Source: Acidobacteriota bacterium
GTDB taxonomy: Bacteria > Acidobacteriota > Terriglobia > Terriglobales > Acidobacteriaceae
Reading direction: 5' to 3'
NCBI GenBank assembly: GCA_013289875.1
Contig: JABCZC010000042.1
Span: 1 to 37,512, forward strand
Length of the DNA stretch: 37,512 bases
The translations under genes and the position numbers were made by a program. The notes below the pieces were generated by a model. It was not told where the DNA came from and did no database searches. It saw only the letters and a program-made list of their open reading frames with translations. The stretch's first letter is position 1. Each line of letters begins with the position of its first letter. Shown one piece after another: positions 1 to 7,944 of the stretch.

Positions 1-917
1 CCAACACGGTTAAGCTTTGTCCTGGTTATCGCTTTCAGTTGTTCTATTGGGACTATGTGATTGGGTTGCTTGTTGGAGCACTCGCCTGGGGTTTCACTTT
101 GGGAACGGCCGGATCGACGGGCTACCCGTTTTTACAGGATCTGGTAGCAATCCCTCATTTAAATCTCCTGTTCGCATTGATAGGTGGGATCATCTTCAAC
201 GCCGCCAACCTGCTTCTTGTGGCTGCGATTGAAATTGCCGGTCTGGCGGTGGCATTTCCAGTCGGAATCGGCGTGGCCCTGGTCGTGGGTGCAGTGAGCA
301 GTTACATCCTGTTGCCCAAGGGCAACCCGCTCATGCTTTTTGGGGGAATCGTACTGGTAGTGGCAGCCATTGTGTGTGACGCCTTTGCTTACAGACTGCG
401 CGAGCGCGAGCATCTTGCAACGAGTCGCCGAGGAGTTGTCATCAGCCTCGTGTCAGGCCTGCTGATGGGAAGCTTTTACCCCTTCGTTTCCCGCGCGATG
501 AGCGGTTCCAACGCTCCTGGCCCGTATGCTGTGTCGTTCTATTTCGTCGTGGGCGTTGCTGTTTGCTCGGTCCCCTTCAACCACCTGCTGATGCGCAAGC
601 CGCTCGACGCACAGGCACCGGTCACGATGAATGGATTTTGGGCCGCACCCTTCCGGTGGCATCTCTGGGGAATCCTCGGGGGAGCAATCTGGTGCACCGG
701 CGGGGTCTTCAACTTTGTCGCATCGCGCGCGCACATCGTGGGTCCTGCTGTCTCCTACTCCATTGGGCAGGGCGCGACGATGATTTCCGCATGCTGGGGT
801 GTCTTTATCTGGCGCGAATTCTCATCCGCTCCCGTGCGGGCAAAAACTTATCTCTTCTGGATGTTCGTGCTCTTCCTTTTCGGCCTGACGTTGGTTGCAC
901 TGGCCCCCATTTTCTAA
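1..917 (+). CDS. GRP/RhaT-like sugar transporter, 5'-truncated by the window edge
   Basis: Integral membrane permease of the drug/metabolite transporter superfamily, resembling GRP/RhaT-type sugar permeases. The reading frame is open from base 3, and the residues before the TTG at 39 (NTVKLCPGYRFQ, then LFYWDYVIG) continue the family pattern. The gene therefore starts outside the window, and a TTG start at 39 would be an artefact of the edge. About nine hydrophobic spans are visible in the remaining 305 residues, separated by short basic loops, with glycine-rich helices such as GLAVAFPVGIGVALVVGA. It ends 27 bases before the preferred ribokinase start, which suggests an operon for uptake and phosphorylation of ribose or a nucleoside-derived sugar. 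The substrate is inferred only from that neighbour. Confidence 0.8.
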   Translation, partial: NTVKLCPGYRFQLFYWDYVIGLLVGALAWGFTLGTAGSTGYPFLQDLVAIPHLNLLFALIGGIIFNAANLLLVAAIEIAGLAVAFPVGIGVALVVGAVSSYILLPKGNPLMLFGGIVLVVAAIVCDAFAYRLREREHLATSRRGVVISLVSGLLMGSFYPFVSRAMSGSNAPGPYAVSFYFVVGVAVCSVPFNHLLMRKPLDAQAPVTMNGFWAAPFRWHLWGILGGAIWCTGGVFNFVASRAHIVGPAVSYSIGQGATMISACWGVFIWREFSSAPVRAKTYLFWMFVLFLFGLTLVALAPIF

Positions 918-944
918 CCGAGGATGATTTGTGCAGGTACCATC

Positions 945-1871
945 ATGCTGAACCGTAAGCCAATTGTTGTTGTGGGCAGTATCAATATCGATCTTGTCGC
1001 TAAGGCGGAACGCATTCCGGTTACCGGCGAAACGGTTTCGGGGACTGAATTCCAGACTCATTCCGGGGGCAAAGGGGCGAATCAGGCGGTTGCAGTGGCC
1101 CGCCTAGGGTATCCCGTGGGCATGATCGGAAGGCTTGGCAACGATGTATTCGGAACGGAGCTGCGCGAGCATCTGCAAAACGCAGGCATCGACTTGTCAG
1201 CGGTGCAAACTACGGAAGGAAGTTCGGGTGTAGCGGTGATTATCGTTTCGCCTTCCGGAGACAACATCATCGTGCCCACCCCGGGCGCAAACGCGGCGCT
1301 ATCGCCCGCGGACATCGACGCTAACCTCGATATGATTCGCGCTGCAGGCCTTGTGCTCACCCAGCTTGAGATTCCTCTTGAAACCGTAGAGCATCTCGCG
1401 AACGTTTGTGCACGCGAAGGCATCCCGCTGATGCTTGATCCGGCTCCGGCGCGTGCGTTGCCAGCGGCTATTCTCACGCGGACGCGATGGTTTACACCGA
1501 ACGAAACCGAAGCGGCGGTCTATTCAGGCAACGATCTTTTCGATTCTTCCGGGTCCATTGCACGAAAGCTGCTCGCCAAAGGTCCGCAGGCGATCGTCTT
1601 GAAGCTGGGAGCGCGGGGTGTCTACCTGGCGGACCGCAATGGTCTGGACCAGCAAATCGATGCATATCCTGTGCGCGCGGTGGACACCACTGCAGCTGGC
1701 GACGCTTTCAACGGCGCGTTTGCTGCGGCCCTCATGCTGGGAGAGACTCCCGCGGAGAGCGCGAGATTTGCTGCTGCTGCTGCTGCCATTTCCGTCACCA
1801 GGCCTGGCGCTCAACCATCCATGCCCACCATGGCGGAGGTTCAAAAGCTGCTTCACCGGGAAAATGCCTGA
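945..1871 (+). CDS. rbsK: Ribokinase (PfkB family)
   Basis: Cytoplasmic sugar kinase that phosphorylates D-ribose to ribose 5-phosphate with ATP. The N-terminal PfkB pattern is visible (VVVGSINIDLV, then HSGGKGANQAVAVARLG), as is the C-terminal signature DTTAAGDAFNGAFAAAL with the catalytic Asp of the GD motif. The protein is 308 residues, normal for RbsK. An upstream ATG at 924 adds seven residues, but its purine stretch is only about one base away. The ATG at 945 has AGG at suitable spacing and begins just before the first beta-strand, so it is preferred. It follows the sugar transporter in an apparent operon. A short CTG run near 1768-1787 encodes an alanine tract. Function is confident; the exact sugar is inferred from the family. 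Confidence 0.9.
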   Translation: MLNRKPIVVVGSINIDLVAKAERIPVTGETVSGTEFQTHSGGKGANQAVAVARLGYPVGMIGRLGNDVFGTELREHLQNAGIDLSAVQTTEGSSGVAVIIVSPSGDNIIVPTPGANAALSPADIDANLDMIRAAGLVLTQLEIPLETVEHLANVCAREGIPLMLDPAPARALPAAILTRTRWFTPNETEAAVYSGNDLFDSSGSIARKLLAKGPQAIVLKLGARGVYLADRNGLDQQIDAYPVRAVDTTAAGDAFNGAFAAALMLGETPAESARFAAAAAAISVTRPGAQPSMPTMAEVQKLLHRENA

Positions 1872-1914
1872 TGCAGCAGGTGAGTGGACCGACGGTTGAG
1901 ATCGCTGCGCGTCA

Positions 1915-2085
1915 GGAATGGCGTCCGCGCCGCCGGTCACATGGATCTCACTCGAAGATGCTCGCGTACGCCTCGTGGGCCGGCAAACGGCTCCCGCGCG
2001 AATGGGAGTGGCAGTCCGCTCGCCGAACACTCAGTCATACTTGGCCTTGCCCGCGGCGCAACACTTTCTGGGAGCCCGACATCGC
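1915..2085 (+). pseudogene. Frameshifted remnant of a formylglycine-generating-enzyme (SUMF1)-like gene
   Basis: Two neighbouring reading frames together spell a typical FGE-sulfatase segment. PVTWISLEDAR is read in the frame of base 1918. Directly after it, AYASWAGKRLPREWEWQ is read in a different frame. In intact family members these pieces form one block (V-[ST]-W-x-x-[AL]-x-AYxxWAGKRLPTExEWE). The join near 1965 needs a frame change and about two missing bases, and a stop lies upstream in the first frame, so this is a decayed fragment of about 50 codons. Nothing recognisable remains on either side. It fills the gap between ribokinase and the convergent hypB. Confidence 0.6.
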
Positions 2086-2091
2086 GCTTGC

Positions 2092-2784
2092 TCAAGCTCG
2101 TGCGGCGGTGTGCTTTGGCGCGTGTTCGGCAAGTCTATCCGTAAGAAATTGCATGTACTCCTGTATTCCCCCCCCGGTTTTTGCTGAAACCGCGAAATGG
2201 CGCATCCCTGGTCGTACGGCTTGAATGTTTGCCTTCACGGATTCTTCGTCGAATTCAACGGCCTCAGCGAGATCCATTTTTGTGATCACCGCTATATCTG
2301 CGCTGTTAAATATTGTGGGATACTTCAGCGGCTTGTCCTCGCCTTCGGTAACCGATAGCAGGACGAGGCGGAGATTCTCGCCGAGGTCATAGGAAGAAGG
2401 GCATACCAGGTTGCCAACGTTCTCGATGAAAAGAAAATCGAGTTGGCCGATGTCCCAACCGTCGAGAGCACGATCGATCATTACCGCTTCCAGATGGCAC
2501 AGCGTTCCGGTTGTTATCTGTTTCACCGGAGCCTGGCTGCGCGCGAGTCGGATGGCATCGTTTTCTGTGGCAAGGTCCCCTACCAGTGCAGCCACGCGAT
2601 AATTCTGCCGCATAAGCGTAAGCGTCTTTTCGAGGAAAGCCGTCTTGCCCGCGCCCGGGCTCGAAACCAGGCTCACAACAAATGTCCCCTGCGAGCGGAA
2701 ACGCTCGCGCAGCGCCCGAGCCACCACGTCATTCTGCTTCAGGACATTCTTACGTACTTCCAACAGGCGCGGTTCGGCGCTCAT
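2092..2784 (-). CDS. hypB: Hydrogenase nickel-incorporation GTPase HypB
   Basis: Cytoplasmic GTPase that works with HypA to insert nickel into the hydrogenase large subunit after the Fe(CN)2CO group is in place. A P-loop is visible near residue 43 (SSPGAGKT), then GDLATENDA, the conserved metal-binding stretch TGTLCHLEA at the dimer interface, FIENVGNLVCP and the guanine-specificity motif TKMD. The 230 residues match the short HypB type. There is no N-terminal CxxCGC nickel motif and no histidine-rich stretch, so nickel storage is unlikely. The ATG at 2784 lies inside the 3' end of hypA and is preceded by GGAGG, indicating coupled translation. It is the last gene of the hydrogenase block. Confidence 0.95.
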   Translation of the reverse strand: MSAEPRLLEVRKNVLKQNDVVARALRERFRSQGTFVVSLVSSPGAGKTAFLEKTLTLMRQNYRVAALVGDLATENDAIRLARSQAPVKQITTGTLCHLEAVMIDRALDGWDIGQLDFLFIENVGNLVCPSSYDLGENLRLVLLSVTEGEDKPLKYPTIFNSADIAVITKMDLAEAVEFDEESVKANIQAVRPGMRHFAVSAKTGGGIQEYMQFLTDRLAEHAPKHTAARA

Positions 2785-3124
2785 CTCCTACCTCCAGGGC
2801 ACTAATGACCAGTTCTCTTCCGTGAATAATGTCTGAGGTTGGCGCGCCGCAGTCGGGACAGCAGAACCATTGCATCGATCTCAAGGTCTTTTGGGCATTA
2901 CAGGTCGGGCAGTACACCTCAATCTGAACTTCCCGAATCACGAGGCGGGAGCCTTCCAGGGACGTGCCTTTGCAGGCAATCTCATAAGAGAAACGCAGAG
3001 CCTCTGCGACGACTCCGGATAACGGTCCGAGCTCCAGATGAACGGCGTCGATCGTAACACGGCGACGTTCGGCCTCGTCCACAGCCATGTCGATAATGCT
3101 CATTGCGATGGAGAGTTCATGCAT
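2750..3124 (-). CDS. hypA: Hydrogenase maturation nickel metallochaperone HypA
   Basis: Small nickel and zinc protein that delivers Ni to the large-subunit precursor together with HypB. The start is set by the invariant MHEL (MHELSIAMSIID), where His2 and the N-terminal amine bind nickel. A longer upstream reading is ruled out by this. The zinc site is two CxxC pairs, CPTC and CPDC, about residues 75-100. The 124 residues are normal for the family. Its ATG overlaps the last bases of hypF (the hypF TGA lies within ATGCATGA), and its 3' end overlaps hypB by 35 bases, so hypF, hypA and hypB form a tightly coupled string. Confidence 0.93.
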   Translation of the reverse strand: MHELSIAMSIIDMAVDEAERRRVTIDAVHLELGPLSGVVAEALRFSYEIACKGTSLEGSRLVIREVQIEVYCPTCNAQKTLRSMQWFCCPDCGAPTSDIIHGRELVISALEVGDERRTAPVGST

Positions 3125-5396
3125 AGGACGCTCCGTTAATCCGCCCTTCTTGAAATGCCGCGAGCGCGGCCTGCCCGAGGCTGATCCCGCCATCATTCGG
3201 TGGGACGGCGTGGTTGATCCATGTTCGAAGTTTTGCGGCGCCCAGAAGCGGTTTTAAATCTTCCAGGAGCAGTCCGTTCTGGAGGACGCCTCCCGACAAG
3301 ACGACCGTTTTAAGGCCGCGCTCCTCGCAGATAATTTTGATCGCCGAGCACAAGCCGCGCGCAATCCCCAGTTGAAATGCACGAGCAATCTCGGATGTCG
3401 ATCGTCCACGAATCCGGTCACGGATCATAGCCCCAAGCAGTGGCCGGAAGTCAAGCTGATGGCCGTCAAATGGGAATGGATACGCATCAAGAGGCGGCGA
3501 GCTGCGAGCGAGTTGCTCCACCCAGATCGCAGCCTGTCCTTCGAAGGTTGTCTGTCTGACGAAACCCAGCAGAGCTGCGGCCGCATCGAAGAACCTGCCT
3601 ATCGACGTGGTAGAAAAGACGCGCACATCGCGTTCTATGAGTCGCAGCGCTCCCCGATAGCGCAAGCCGAAGTGAAACGGGGCGGCAGCCAGGTCCGGAA
3701 GGCCGTCTATCTGGGAAAGAAAACCGACGGCAGCCTGCACCGGATGCTGAGCGGCGGCATCGCCTCCGGCAAGCGCCGCCTGCCGCAGATGCGCAACCCG
3801 CTCGAAGCCGCGCTCGACACTCCCGACAAAAATTTCGCCGCCCCAAATGGTCCCGTCGTCTCCGTATCCGGTACCGTCAAGGCTGACGCCAACTACGGTT
3901 TCTTCCCACTCACCGCGTTCAGCGAGAACCGATGCTACATGCGCGCGATGATGTTGCACAGCGTACCGCTTGACAACCGGCAATCCGAAAGCATGCGTCG
4001 TGGACGCATATTGCGGATGGCAGTCGTGCGCAACCAGGAGATCGTCCCATCGCACATCGTACATAGAGATCAGATCAGCCACGGTTTCTTCGAAGGCTCG
4101 GAAGGCCGGGTAGTGATCCAGGTCACCGATGTGCTGGCTGACAAATGCCTGTCCATCGACGACGAGAGTGATTGAGTTCTTGAGGTCGGCGCCCAAGGCG
4201 AGAATCGGGCGCTTGGCGGGCAGCATCGCGACTGCTCCGGGGGCGTAGCCGCGCGCGCGTCGCAAAATCATGGGGCCGAAAGCTCCAACGCGCGCGACAG
4301 AATCATCGACGCGGCGCGCGACGGAACGCTCTCCCATCAGGAATGCGTCGGCAATTCCAGAAAGACGCGCAAGGGCATCGTCATCCTCGTACGCAATCGG
4401 TTCGCTGGAGCGATTGGCACTGGTCATCACCAGGACATCTGGAGCGCCAGAGGCGAAGAGCAGGTGATGGAGTGGCGTGTACGGCAGCATTACTCCCAAC
4501 TCGTCATTTCCGGGTGCGACTCCGGTAAGCTCCTGCTTTCGAGGCGCGAGAACAATCGGACGAGGGATAGACGTTATGAGGGCTTCGGTATCGGAAGAAA
4601 GGTGAACCAGATTGCGAGCGGTTTCCAAATCTTTGGCCATCAATGCAAACGGTTTTTCTTTCCGGAACTTTCGTTCGCGCAGGTCGGCCATCGACTCCGG
4701 GTTTCGGGCGTCGCAGGCCAGGTGATAGCCGCCCAGCCCCTTGATCGCAACGACTTTTCCTTCGCGAAGCAGTTGGGCCGCTTTGTCGATTGCTCCTTTG
4801 CCATCATCAACAGTTGCCCCTTCCTCGTGCAGAGAATATAGAGGACCGCATTCAGGACACGCGACCGGTTGCGCATGGAATCGCCGGTTGGCGGGATCGT
4901 GATATTCCGCACTGCAGTAGTCATCCAGCGGCCACTGGCGCATCGTGGTGTTCGGCCGGTCATAGGGCAACGCAAGGATGACGCTGTAGCGAGGCCCGCA
5001 GTTCGTGCAATTGATATAGGGATAGCCGCATCGCCGATCCGACGGGTCGAAAAGCTCCGCCAGGCATTCCTCGCAGATGGGGAGATCCGGCGAAACGCAA
5101 ACTGTCGGCCGGTCTCGCCGCTCGCTTTCGCGGATTGTGAATTCGCTCAGACCCTCGCATGGTGCGGGTCCTACTTCAACCTCGTTCAGTTCAGCAGCAG
5201 CGGGCGGTTTCGTTTGCATTTCTCGAACGAATGCGGCCAGGTCCTTTTCAGCGCCCTCGAGATGAATCTCAACACCCTGGTCGCCATTGAGCACCCATCC
5301 CGTGAGGGCGTTTGCCTGAGCCAGGCGATACACAAAAGGGCGAAAACCAACTCCCTGAACTACTCCGCGCACGCGAATGGAGCAGGCAGTCGCCAT
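3117..5396 (-). CDS. hypF: Carbamoyltransferase HypF
   Basis: Makes the thiocarboxamide on the HypE C-terminal cysteine from carbamoyl phosphate and ATP, the source of the CN ligands of the NiFe site. Domains in order: acylphosphatase-like (residues 3-90, with RVRGVVQGVGFRPFVYRL); two zinc-finger segments (CEEC...CTNC and CSAE...CPEC); a YrdC-like adenylation domain (from about 195, KVVAIKGLGGYHLACDA); and a Kae1/TobZ-like carbamoyltransferase domain with HHRAH and LDGTGYG. The ATG at 5396 directly precedes the acylphosphatase strand and gives 759 residues, normal for HypF. A longer reading up to 5576 only overlaps the previous gene. The upstream gene ends TGATG, so its stop and this start share one base. 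Confidence 0.95.
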   Translation of the reverse strand: MATACSIRVRGVVQGVGFRPFVYRLAQANALTGWVLNGDQGVEIHLEGAEKDLAAFVREMQTKPPAAAELNEVEVGPAPCEGLSEFTIRESERRDRPTVCVSPDLPICEECLAELFDPSDRRCGYPYINCTNCGPRYSVILALPYDRPNTTMRQWPLDDYCSAEYHDPANRRFHAQPVACPECGPLYSLHEEGATVDDGKGAIDKAAQLLREGKVVAIKGLGGYHLACDARNPESMADLRERKFRKEKPFALMAKDLETARNLVHLSSDTEALITSIPRPIVLAPRKQELTGVAPGNDELGVMLPYTPLHHLLFASGAPDVLVMTSANRSSEPIAYEDDDALARLSGIADAFLMGERSVARRVDDSVARVGAFGPMILRRARGYAPGAVAMLPAKRPILALGADLKNSITLVVDGQAFVSQHIGDLDHYPAFRAFEETVADLISMYDVRWDDLLVAHDCHPQYASTTHAFGLPVVKRYAVQHHRAHVASVLAERGEWEETVVGVSLDGTGYGDDGTIWGGEIFVGSVERGFERVAHLRQAALAGGDAAAQHPVQAAVGFLSQIDGLPDLAAAPFHFGLRYRGALRLIERDVRVFSTTSIGRFFDAAAALLGFVRQTTFEGQAAIWVEQLARSSPPLDAYPFPFDGHQLDFRPLLGAMIRDRIRGRSTSEIARAFQLGIARGLCSAIKIICEERGLKTVVLSGGVLQNGLLLEDLKPLLGAAKLRTWINHAVPPNDGGISLGQAALAAFQEGRINGASYA

Positions 5397-5635
5397 CACG
5401 ACCTCGACCCGACAACGCAGCCGCGGCCGTGCCATCCCACCTGGATCACTCTTCCGTCCTCGACAAGAATGGGAACCGTCAGGAGACCGCTGTCGAGTGA
5501 CCGCAAGCGTTCGCGGGCCTCGGCATCGGCATCGATGTCGTATTCGACGAACTCCCGGCGGGTCCATTCCAGCCATTCGCGCAATTCTTCGGTGTAAGGA
5601 CAGCTACCCGTGCCGTAGAGTTCAAGCTTCGCCAT
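5396..5635 (-). CDS. Small glutaredoxin/UXX-star-like thioredoxin-fold protein
   Basis: Predicted 79-residue cytoplasmic thioredoxin-fold protein. It begins MAKLELYGTGSCPYTEEL, with the glutaredoxin-type active site reduced to one cysteine (CPYT). A cis-Pro loop follows (LLTVPILVEDG), and the C-terminus is GWHGRGC. A lone N-terminal redox residue plus a terminal Gly-rich Cys resembles the 'UXX-star' glutaredoxin-like family as I remember it, in which these positions can be selenocysteine. Here both are ordinary cysteine codons. It overlaps the SIS gene by 14 bases and its TGA shares a base with the hypF ATG. The context suggests a maturation or thiol-handling role; no substrate can be read from sequence. 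Confidence 0.7.
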   Translation of the reverse strand: MAKLELYGTGSCPYTEELREWLEWTRREFVEYDIDADAEARERLRSLDSGLLTVPILVEDGRVIQVGWHGRGCVVGSRS

Positions 5636-6806
5636 GCGCGAGCACCTCCAAAGTTTCGCGGATGACGTGATAAGCGGACGCCTGGACTTCCTGTATGCGC
5701 GGGATATAGTCGCTGCGAATGATGATGGGAAAATCGGCGAGGCCGCGGCGATAGATTTCTCCGCCGTCACAGCCGAGGAGAGCAATGGTGAGTAGACCGC
5801 GCTTGCGTGCCTCTTCCAGAGCCATCACGATGTTGCGAGATCCTCCGCTGGTTGAAATGCCGATAGCAACATCTTCCGGTCGCGCCTGAGCAATCAGTTG
5901 CCGAAGGAAAATGACCTCGGCGCCAACATCGTTCGCCAGCGCAGTGATGTTGGCCGGTTCCATGGACAGCGAGATTGCCGGAACTGGATGGTACCCGGTC
6001 GGAGGCAGTATGCAGTCCAAGGCCCAGTCGTTGGCGTCGGTTGCTGATCCGCCATTTCCGAAGATGATCAGCTTTCCGCCCTGTGATAGCCGCTCACGGA
6101 TGGCGAGCGCGGTGTTAGCGATCTGTTCGGACTGTTCCTGCGCCAATCGCTTCCGCAGCAGGGTGTCGTCATGCACTTTCAGCTGTATCGAAGCCGCCAC
6201 ATCTTCGACGACATCGGTCGTTTTCTGCTTCTTGTGTCCGAGAAATGGATAGAGAAATTCCGATTGGCCCACGTCCTGGCCGAGTTCGCGATGTTCGAAG
6301 AAGACGTGTACGGTTTCCCAGAGGGTGTGATAGAAAATTTCGACCAGTTCCTGATGGATAAAGGGGTCAGGCGTAGCCGACTCAAGGGCGTATGAGCCTT
6401 CAGTGCCGGGCAGGGCGAATGTCATCGCTCCGCGCGAATGTGACATTGCCAAAGCAGCCACCACTTCAGGATCGCCTTCGGGAGGACCGAAGCCCATCAC
6501 GATGTCGTCAGGGCGGAGGATTGCATCGAGCCATCGATGGAACGCCATGGAGAGGTCAAGCGCAGGAAGGGCGCGCTTTCCGACGATGACCGGATGCACG
6601 AACTCGACGGAAACATGCTGCGCGTCCGTAGCGTATGGGCCGCGGCCGAAGGCCAGAAGGCGTCCACCTCGCAGAAAGCGCTCGGACATCTCGCGGCAGG
6701 CTTCCGCCAGTTGCCTTGCCTCCCCAGCGAAGAACTGCTCGATAATCTCATTGCGCACGAGCAGGCGCACTTCAATCTGCGCAGTCAGTTTGCAAGCCGT
6801 TTCCAT
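5622..6806 (-). CDS. Tandem SIS-domain sugar-phosphate isomerase-like protein
   Basis: A 394-residue protein made of two SIS (sugar isomerase) domains of the GmhA type, each about 190 residues. The first carries GGRLLAFGRGPYATDAQHV near residue 45. The second carries GGKLIIFGNGGSATDAND near residue 245, followed by GISTSGGSRNIV, the usual phosphosugar-binding loop. The first half is less canonical (GRGPYAT, GFGPPEGDPE) and may have a structural or regulatory role. GmhA itself is a single-domain sedoheptulose 7-phosphate isomerase, so the duplication is notable. It lies between hypE and the glutaredoxin-like gene, has a GAGG ribosome site six bases before its ATG, and overlaps the next gene. 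Its role in hydrogenase assembly is unknown. Confidence 0.8.
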   Translation of the reverse strand: METACKLTAQIEVRLLVRNEIIEQFFAGEARQLAEACREMSERFLRGGRLLAFGRGPYATDAQHVSVEFVHPVIVGKRALPALDLSMAFHRWLDAILRPDDIVMGFGPPEGDPEVVAALAMSHSRGAMTFALPGTEGSYALESATPDPFIHQELVEIFYHTLWETVHVFFEHRELGQDVGQSEFLYPFLGHKKQKTTDVVEDVAASIQLKVHDDTLLRKRLAQEQSEQIANTALAIRERLSQGGKLIIFGNGGSATDANDWALDCILPPTGYHPVPAISLSMEPANITALANDVGAEVIFLRQLIAQARPEDVAIGISTSGGSRNIVMALEEARKRGLLTIALLGCDGGEIYRRGLADFPIIIRSDYIPRIQEVQASAYHVIRETLEVLAHGEA

Positions 6807-6816
6807 TGCCGCCTCT

Positions 6817-7944
6817 CTAACAGATGCGTGGCAGAGGGTCCCCGACCAGCATGTCGACGATCCGGCTGCCGCCGTAGCGTGTAGTTACCAGCACACCGCA
6901 GGCGGGTTCGGTTCGCACCTCGCCGATGATGAACGCGTCCTCGCCGCCCTCTGTCCTGTTCAGAGCGTTCAGCGCTGCATCAGCGTATTCCGGCGCGACC
7001 ACGGCAAGAAACTGGCCTTCATTTGCGCTATGCAGCGGGTCGAGCCCAAGCAATTCACATGCACCTCGAACCTCATCGCGCATCGGAATCTCCTCTTCCG
7101 ACAACACGATCCCCAGGCCGCAGTCGCGGGCAAGCTCATTGAGCGAAGTGGCGACACCTCCACGCGTGGGATCGCGCATCCAGCGGATTCCCGGTGCTGC
7201 TTCATCGACCATCGCTTCTATCAGAGGCAGGACACAGCGCGTGTCTGAGGACAGGTCCGCTTCAAGATCCAGCTCTCCGCGCGCGAGCAGGATGGTTATG
7301 CCGTGGTCTCCGATGGGTCCTGAGAGGATAACTTTGTCGCCGGGACGAACCGATCGCGCATCGATCGTGACTCGCGGCATGAAGCGGCCGATGCCGGTCG
7401 TTGTGATATACATGCCGTCGGCTTTGCCCCGCTCGACTACTTTCGTATCTCCCCCGACCATAACAACACCGGCACGATGAAGCGCGGCTGCCATGGCGCG
7501 GATCTCGCCCTCAAGAACAGATGCAGGCAGTCCCTCTTCGAGAACAAAGGTGGCGACCATGGCTTGACCCTTCGCTCCTGAAACAGCCAGATCGTTCATG
7601 GTTCCATTCACGGCGAGCTCGCCGATAGAGCCGCCGGGAAACTTAAGCGGATTCACGACGAAGCTGTCCGTGGTAATAGCAACGGAAGCACCGTCGATCC
7701 TGACATTGGCGGCATCGCCGAGGGGAGCGTTTGCGTTTTCAAAGAGTAGCGGGGCAAACAAACCTTCCACGAGTCTGCGACTGGCTTTGCCGCCGGCGCC
7801 GTGCGCCATCTCAATCTGCGGATCTCGAAAGCGCACAGAGGGGAGTGCGCTTTCCGCCGCAGTCTTTCCGTTCAGGCCACCGAGCTGATGCTGGTCACCA
7901 TTGCTACTGCCTTGCGATGTTCGTAGTTGTAATATGCTGCGCAT
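6817..7944 (-). CDS. hypE: Hydrogenase maturation protein HypE
   Basis: ATP-dependent dehydratase that turns the carbamoyl group received from HypF into a cyano group on its C-terminal cysteine. The N-terminal AIRS/PurM-like domain starts with IEMAHGAGGKASRRLVE. Conserved stretches are VITTDSFVVNPLKFPGG, MVGGDTKVVERG and RDPTRGGVATSLNELA. The chain ends PRIC, the essential terminal cysteine of HypE. The ATG at 7944 is preceded by GAGGG with short spacing and gives 375 residues. An ATG at 7995 is possible but lacks this. The start lies inside hypD, giving a 73-base overlap, so translation is probably coupled. Confidence 0.94.
   Translation of the reverse strand: MRSILQLRTSQGSSNGDQHQLGGLNGKTAAESALPSVRFRDPQIEMAHGAGGKASRRLVEGLFAPLLFENANAPLGDAANVRIDGASVAITTDSFVVNPLKFPGGSIGELAVNGTMNDLAVSGAKGQAMVATFVLEEGLPASVLEGEIRAMAAALHRAGVVMVGGDTKVVERGKADGMYITTTGIGRFMPRVTIDARSVRPGDKVILSGPIGDHGITILLARGELDLEADLSSDTRCVLPLIEAMVDEAAPGIRWMRDPTRGGVATSLNELARDCGLGIVLSEEEIPMRDEVRGACELLGLDPLHSANEGQFLAVVAPEYADAALNALNRTEGGEDAFIIGEVRTEPACGVLVTTRYGGSRIVDMLVGDPLPRIC

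Noticed and set aside
1768..1787. CTG trinucleotide run
   Set aside because: Simple alanine-coding stretch inside ribokinase; length too short to suggest a contingency repeat.
1487..2224. 245-codon plus-strand frame overlapping rbsK and hypB
   Set aside because: Only the short piece around AYASWAGKRLPREWEWQ is meaningful, as part of the FGE remnant; the rest is out-of-frame rbsK or antisense hypB.
6403..7248. 281-codon open frame on the plus strand
   Set aside because: Antisense to the SIS and hypE genes, which carry strong motifs; no independent support.
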